Source of the DNA: an archaeon
GTDB lineage: Archaea > Thermoproteota > Nitrososphaeria > Nitrososphaerales > Gagatemarchaeaceae
Direction: 5' to 3'
Length of the DNA: 64,000 nucleotides
Assembly: GCA_021827865.1 (NCBI GenBank)
Contig: JAKAUC010000009.1
Span: 248,001 to 312,000 of the forward strand
Part shown: positions 60,283 to 64,000 of the stretch, piece after piece
How positions within the stretch are numbered: the first letter of the stretch is position 1
How the letters are laid out: every line of letters starts with the position of its first letter
The notes under the pieces: generated by a model
Database searches by the model: none
What the model was told of the DNA's origin: nothing
Seen by the model: the letters and a program-made list of their open reading frames with translations, nothing else
Translations under genes and position numbers: made by a program

Positions 60283-61830
60283 TCAGCTGACGCAGGCAGG
60301 CTCGGCCGGCCACCCCTGGGCCCCTGTCAGGTAGGACACGTAGGAGCCGAAGACGAACTCCGTGGAGTTGGTGAGCCCCGCCCCCCAGGACATCGCGGAG
60401 AAGCCGCTGACCCTGATGTAAGTCTGGCCGTAGAGCTGGGTGGAGCAGACGCTCATGGCGTTCGGGAAGAGGTCGAAGTTCCCCTGGGTCAGCTCCCCGT
60501 TCAGGAGGGTCTGGTTGATGGAGGGGATGTTGTAGATGACCTGGCCTCCGCCGATCATCCCGACCTTATGCGCGGTTAAGGAAAGGTTCCCGTAGGTGGT
60601 GAGGTTGAGCACAGGCGGCATGGCGTAGGAGGGGATGGGAGGTGGTGGTGAAGGCAACGAGGACACGTCGAGGCTCGCCGCCCCAGAGGAGACCGCGTCG
60701 GTTGTGTCCCCCGAATAGGTCCCCGTCACCGTGTCAGATCCCACCGGGGCTTTGGTGGAAGCACAATTCCCAGCGCCTCCCGAGAGCGTCGCCGTGCACA
60801 GGGCCGTGGACCCTACGGTGAAGGCCACGGTCCCGGTCGCGGTGCTGGGGGAGACCGTGGCGGAGTAGGTGACGGACGTCCCATTGCTGACGGAGGTCGG
60901 GGACACGAAGACGGATGTAGTGGTCTCGGCGACGTAGGCGGCAAGGAAGGTCACAGCGGCCGACACCGTGGGCGTCCCGGTGCATCCGGTGATGCAGACG
61001 TAGGTCGCGACCGAGCCCGTCACCGGAGTGTCCAAGGAGTAGGTGAGAGAGCCCCCGAGACTGGGGACTGCTATGCTTCCCCCTGTGCCTGTGTGGTCGG
61101 TCGCGCCGAAGGGCCAGGTCACCGTGACCCCCCAAGTCACGCCGGTGGTGGGGATGCCGCTCTGGTCGAAGGTGACGGTATAGCAGGCGATGGCGTTGAG
61201 GGAGTTGCCCGAAAATGCCGGGGATGATGGCGTGACGCCGCAGTAGTCGTTGATGGTGCCGCCGTTGTATAAGCCGAGGTCGATGGCACCGCCGCTGGCG
61301 GTGCTGTCCATCGCCCCGTCGTTGTTGATGGTGCCGGTGTTGTAGATGCCGGTGCCGGCGATGAGGCCAGAGACGGCGCCGGTCATCGTCCCGTCGTTGT
61401 TGATGGCGCCGCCGTTGTTGCGGATCCCGATGCCGTTGACGCCGATGCCGTCCATCGTCCCGTGGTTGTTGATGGTGGCGGCGTTGAGGATGCCGTCGGT
61501 GCCGGCGGTGCCGCTTATCGTCCCGTAGTTGTTGATGATGCCGCTGTTGGAGATGCCGATGTAGTTGTTGGTGGCAGTGACATCAACCCCGGCACCCACA
61601 TCTAAGGTGGTTCCTGACGGGATGGTGGCCTCAGGCATGGTGCAGGTCGAGCCGCTCCAGGTCCCCCCGAGGGAGCCGGGGCACACCGTCGAACCGTCGG
61701 ACGTGGTGATCGAGATAACGTTCGCAGCGTGGGCCGCCGGGGTGAGCAGCACCAGGGGCGCAGCGGCTGCGCCGACGAGGAGGAGAAGGATGACCGCCAT
61801 AGAAGGTACGACGCACCGCTCCGTGCGCAC
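60283..61830 (-). CDS. Secreted protein with Asn-ladder repeats and an Ig-like domain
   Basis: 515 aa from a leaderless GTG at 61830, giving signal peptide SMAVILLLLVGAAAAPLVLL. Residues about 75-200 consist of units such as IINNYGTISGT, TINNHGTMDGI, AINNDGTMTGA and TINNDGAMDST, a parallel beta-helix-like ladder seen in adhesins. Next comes a Big_3_5-type Ig domain (TTTSVFVSPTSVSNGTSVTY). No C-terminal anchor. Probably an extracellular adhesin or matrix protein. Confidence 0.75.
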   Translation of the reverse strand: MRTERCVVPSMAVILLLLVGAAAAPLVLLTPAAHAANVISITTSDGSTVCPGSLGGTWSGSTCTMPEATIPSGTTLDVGAGVDVTATNNYIGISNSGIINNYGTISGTAGTDGILNAATINNHGTMDGIGVNGIGIRNNGGAINNDGTMTGAVSGLIAGTGIYNTGTINNDGAMDSTASGGAIDLGLYNGGTINDYCGVTPSSPAFSGNSLNAIACYTVTFDQSGIPTTGVTWGVTVTWPFGATDHTGTGGSIAVPSLGGSLTYSLDTPVTGSVATYVCITGCTGTPTVSAAVTFLAAYVAETTTSVFVSPTSVSNGTSVTYSATVSPSTATGTVAFTVGSTALCTATLSGGAGNCASTKAPVGSDTVTGTYSGDTTDAVSSGAASLDVSSLPSPPPPIPSYAMPPVLNLTTYGNLSLTAHKVGMIGGGQVIYNIPSINQTLLNGELTQGNFDLFPNAMSVCSTQLYGQTYIRVSGFSAMSWGAGLTNSTEFVFGSYVSYLTGAQGWPAEPACVS

Positions 61831-61854
61831 GGGCAGGGCGCGCGTTCCCGAGGA

Positions 61855-61882
61855 GATAAGCCTTCCCGAACCTGTTCGGGAA
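61855..61882 (-). promoter_or_regulatory. Perfect 20-bp inverted repeat abutting the secreted-protein TATA box
   Basis: TTCCCGAAC-CT-GTTCGGGAA (61863-61882) sits directly upstream of TATA-like GCTTATC (minus strand, about 61856-61862), where TFB binds. A dimeric repressor would block assembly; an activator is also possible. Confidence 0.6.
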
Positions 61883-62018
61883 CCGCGCACCGTCGAACCC
61901 TAACGCGGCGTCGACGCGTGGCGAAGCTCGAGCCTGGAGGGAGTCGGCTGGTGCGGGAGAGCCTGTGGAGAGAGTCGGCGCTCGGGTCGGCGAAATAAAA
62001 GGAACGGGAGATTGGAAT

Positions 62019-62168
62019 CTACTTCAGCTTACCAATCCTGAAGATGGCCTTGCCGCACGAGGCGCAGATGCCCTTGATCGCGGGGCGGCCGTTCTTCAGT
62101 TTGATTTGCTTGGGATTCTTGATCTCCCGATTTTTCTTCTTCTCGTACACGCAGTATCCGGTTACCAC
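62019..62168 (-). CDS. DUF5679-like small zinc-ribbon protein with a missing cysteine
   Basis: 49 aa: VVTGYCVYEKKKNREIKNP then KQIKLKNGRPAIKGICASCGKAIFRIG. It follows the archaeal DUF5679 pattern (YCVxC...CxxCG...FRIG), but the second zinc Cys is Glu (CVYE), so only three Cys remain. GTG 62168 is preceded by GAGG; the TATA TTTATATAG lies at 62204-62214, which excludes the longer frame. Confidence 0.75.
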   Translation of the reverse strand: MVTGYCVYEKKKNREIKNPKQIKLKNGRPAIKGICASCGKAIFRIGKLK

Positions 62169-62546
62169 TGCGATTTGCCTCGGCAGCCAATCCGAGCAGT
62201 TTGCTATATAAACCTGAGCCAACGGGGCTCAAATTGAGGTTTTTTCGGTTCTGGGGCGGTTTTGGGGGCGAATTGGGATTCTAACGCCTAGGTACCGAAG
62301 CAGAAGAGTTCCAGAATCTTCGAGATTCGGCGGCTTCGGGCATCTCCTACCGTCTCGCATTTCTGATTTCGACAATCGCGGCGCGGCCCGTGGGAGCGAG
62401 TCGCCTGGCGCAGCCTTGGCCGCGGGCCGATTTACAACCAAGGAACCATATTCTTGGCTCGCAGCTCTGGAGGAGCAAGATTCCACACCCTACGATTCGA
62501 TTATAGGGCGACGGGGGCCGGGGGCGTCCCGCGATTGATCCGCTCC
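62169..62546. other. Intergenic region with two promoters, otherwise unassigned
   Basis: Contains the zinc-ribbon promoter (62204-62214), a small hairpin GAATCT-TCG-AGATTC (62314-62328) and TATA-like GATTATAGG (about 62497-62505) for the MFS gene. The middle is less GC-rich than its surroundings and contains no gene I can support. Confidence 0.4.
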
Positions 62547-63716
62547 ATGCAGAGCCGGCGTGCCCTCGGGTCGCTGGTCGTCGCCCGGGCCATCTACGCG
62601 ATCAACTGGGTCAACGTCGGCGCGATCTTCTACCTGATGGGGCCGGACCTCAGGGCGGGGGTGACGGGGCTCGGGCTCGTCACCGCGACGTTCTACCTTG
62701 GCCTCGGGCTGCTGCAGGTCCCGGGCGGGTTGCTCGCAGCCAGGTGGGGACCAAAGAGGGTCGTGGTGGTCGGGATATTCCTCTCCTCGTCCGCGGTCCT
62801 CGCCACGTCCGTCGCCGCGGGCGTCGTCGAAGTCGCTGTCCTCAGGTTCGTCGTCGGGTCGGGGATGGCCTTCGTGTTCGCACCTTCTGTCATCATAATC
62901 GCGGGGCTGCTCCGCGGAGGCAAGTCCGGGATGGGGGTCGGGGTGATGAACTCCGCCTTCGATATCGGGGGAATCGCAGGCATATTCGGCTGGGTGGTCC
63001 TCGCGACGGTGACCGGCTGGAGGCCGAGCCTGCTGCTGGCTGGGGTCATGGGGTTGGCGACCGGGGTCCTCGTGGCTCTCTTCGTCCCCGGGGCGGCCGT
63101 GGGGAAGGTCCCCAGGGTGGACAGGAAGGCGCTCCGAGCTGTGATCCGCGACAGGCAGCTGATCCTCCTTGGGCTGGGGACGGTGGGGTTCGGGGTGGCG
63201 GCCACGGACATCGCCGGGTTCATGACCCTCTACGGTGTGAAGTCGCTCTCCGCTTCAGGGGCCCTCGCCAGCGGGGTGACGTCCCTGGTCTACGTCGTCC
63301 CCATCTTCACTTCGCTCTGGGGAGGGCGCGCCTTCGACGTCCTCTCGAAGCACAGGATGGTGATGGTCGCGTCCCTGGCGGGGAGCGCCGCCGCCCTCGC
63401 CCTGGCCGCCTACCCGTCGGTGCCGGCCGCAGCCGTCTGCTCGGGGCTGGGGGGCCTGGTGTCCGGGATCGGCTACACCTTCGCCTTCGCGGGGGCGAGG
63501 GAGCTCAACAGGGCGGGGAAGGAGTACGAGAGCCTGGCGGTGGCCTGGGTCAACAGCCTGTCCCTGACCGGGTCGTTCTTCCCCCCGATATTCTTCTCCT
63601 ACCTGGTCGACGGGTACGGCTACCAGGCGGGATGGCTCTGGAGCGGGGCGCTCACCCTGGTGTTCGTGGTGCCTGTCCTGCTCATGGTGGAGAGCTGGCG
63701 GCCTAGAGCGGCGTAG
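62547..63716 (+). CDS. Major facilitator superfamily transporter
   Basis: 389 aa with 12 predicted membrane helices. Typical MFS loop 2-3 signature 'GGLLAARWGPKRVVVVG' and a related 'GGRAFDVLSKHRMV' in the second half. The substrate is unknown; the closest in style are nitrate/oxalate/sugar-phosphate-like permeases. ATG at 62547, with a short leader. Its 3' end overlaps the next gene tail to tail by 14 bp. Confidence 0.88.
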   Translation: MQSRRALGSLVVARAIYAINWVNVGAIFYLMGPDLRAGVTGLGLVTATFYLGLGLLQVPGGLLAARWGPKRVVVVGIFLSSSAVLATSVAAGVVEVAVLRFVVGSGMAFVFAPSVIIIAGLLRGGKSGMGVGVMNSAFDIGGIAGIFGWVVLATVTGWRPSLLLAGVMGLATGVLVALFVPGAAVGKVPRVDRKALRAVIRDRQLILLGLGTVGFGVAATDIAGFMTLYGVKSLSASGALASGVTSLVYVVPIFTSLWGGRAFDVLSKHRMVMVASLAGSAAALALAAYPSVPAAAVCSGLGGLVSGIGYTFAFAGARELNRAGKEYESLAVAWVNSLSLTGSFFPPIFFSYLVDGYGYQAGWLWSGALTLVFVVPVLLMVESWRPRAA

Positions 63717-64000
63717 CGATTATCTCGTCGCCCTTGTTCACGCTCACTTCGAGCCCCGCCAGGCCTATCTCCTTGATCTCCGGGACGGGTATCCCCAGCT
63801 CCTCTATCTTCGACCTGTGGCGTGATATGGCCTTCAGCCAGGCGTCGGACCTGTCCTCCACTTTGGGGACGCCCAGCCCGGACCTGGCGGCCAGCTCCTC
63901 GAGCTTCTGGTCGTACTCGAAGAAGTCCTCGGGGAGCTTCCAGAAGTCGCTCATCGGCTTGAAGAGCAGCGGGGAGAGGTAGATGAAGCCGTGCTTGAGC
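63703..64000 (-). CDS. Unknown protein, 5' end outside the window
   Basis: The frame is open to the last base (visible N-terminal part KHGFIYLSPLLFKP, then MSDFWKLPEDFFEYDQKLEE). An internal ATG at 63954 could start an 83-residue form, but the sequence before it looks coding. Charged, helical, ends 'VSVNKGDEIIATPL'. Family not recognised. Confidence 0.5.
   Translation of the reverse strand, partial: LKHGFIYLSPLLFKPMSDFWKLPEDFFEYDQKLEELAARSGLGVPKVEDRSDAWLKAISRHRSKIEELGIPVPEIKEIGLAGLEVSVNKGDEIIATPL

Overview
The window is a high-GC archaeal chromosome segment. The gene set (two ESCRT-III/CdvB-like proteins plus a CdvC/Vps4 ATPase, an actin homologue, Alba, ribosomal proteins eL38 and eL40, archaeosine TgtA, ADP-forming succinyl-CoA ligase, TATA-box promoters about 26 nt upstream of start codons) points to the TACK group. 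A Nitrososphaeria (Thaumarchaeota)-like lineage is my best guess, but it is an inference. A thermopsin, two sedolisin (S53) proteases and large secreted proteins suggest a protein-degrading life, probably in an acidic habitat. Many genes appear leaderless and start with TTG or GTG directly at the expected transcription start; I used this to correct several starts.

Layout. (1) 1-2134: an actin-like gene cut by the window edge and a tightly linked membrane protein with a proline-rich tail. (2) About 2160-11400: an accessory island, AT-richer at its start, with a DUF4143 ATPase, a DUF2341 surface protein, a metallopeptidase, two VapBC modules, an IS1182-type transposase remnant, a winged-helix/nucleotidyltransferase pair and regulators under conspicuous palindromic operators. 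Dispersed tRNA-3'-end-like repeats run through it, including an exact 26-bp match at 2228 and 8117. (3) 11.6-25.6 kb: UbiA and UbiE-like enzymes (possible quinone or lipid synthesis), GT87, thermopsin, PadR, an Ntn asparaginase, an adenylate cyclase-TPR protein, a DHH phosphoesterase, a class A beta-lactamase-like protein, NnrD, an HTH-PRTase and a frameshifted cytidine deaminase. (4) 25.7-37.8 kb: tgtA, a PAC2 protein, two S53 proteases, an arginase-family enzyme, a beta-CASP nuclease, a presenilin-type protease, eL38, a TRAM protein, a CBS protein and RNase HI. (5) 37.8-46.4 kb: a secreted protein, tRNA-Val(CAC), a CPA antiporter, eL40, sucCD, alba, a NusA-like KH protein and aspS. (6) 46.6-50.7 kb: the cell-division cluster cdvB2-cdvB1-cdvC, with an intein in the CdvC P-loop. 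(7) 50.8-64 kb: a phosphoesterase, ileS, GtrA, a beta-CASP protein, a glycoside-hydrolase-like protein, cysS, a secreted Asn-ladder protein, a zinc ribbon and an MFS transporter.

The most striking observation is in alba (43608-43949). The reading frame holds an in-frame TAG, but the TAG lies in a 33-nt insert bounded by a textbook bulge-helix-bulge. Removing the insert restores the family-typical KKPTMNYVLAVLTQ. This looks like a tRNA-endonuclease-spliced intron in a protein-coding mRNA. The intein that interrupts the CdvC Walker A motif comes second.
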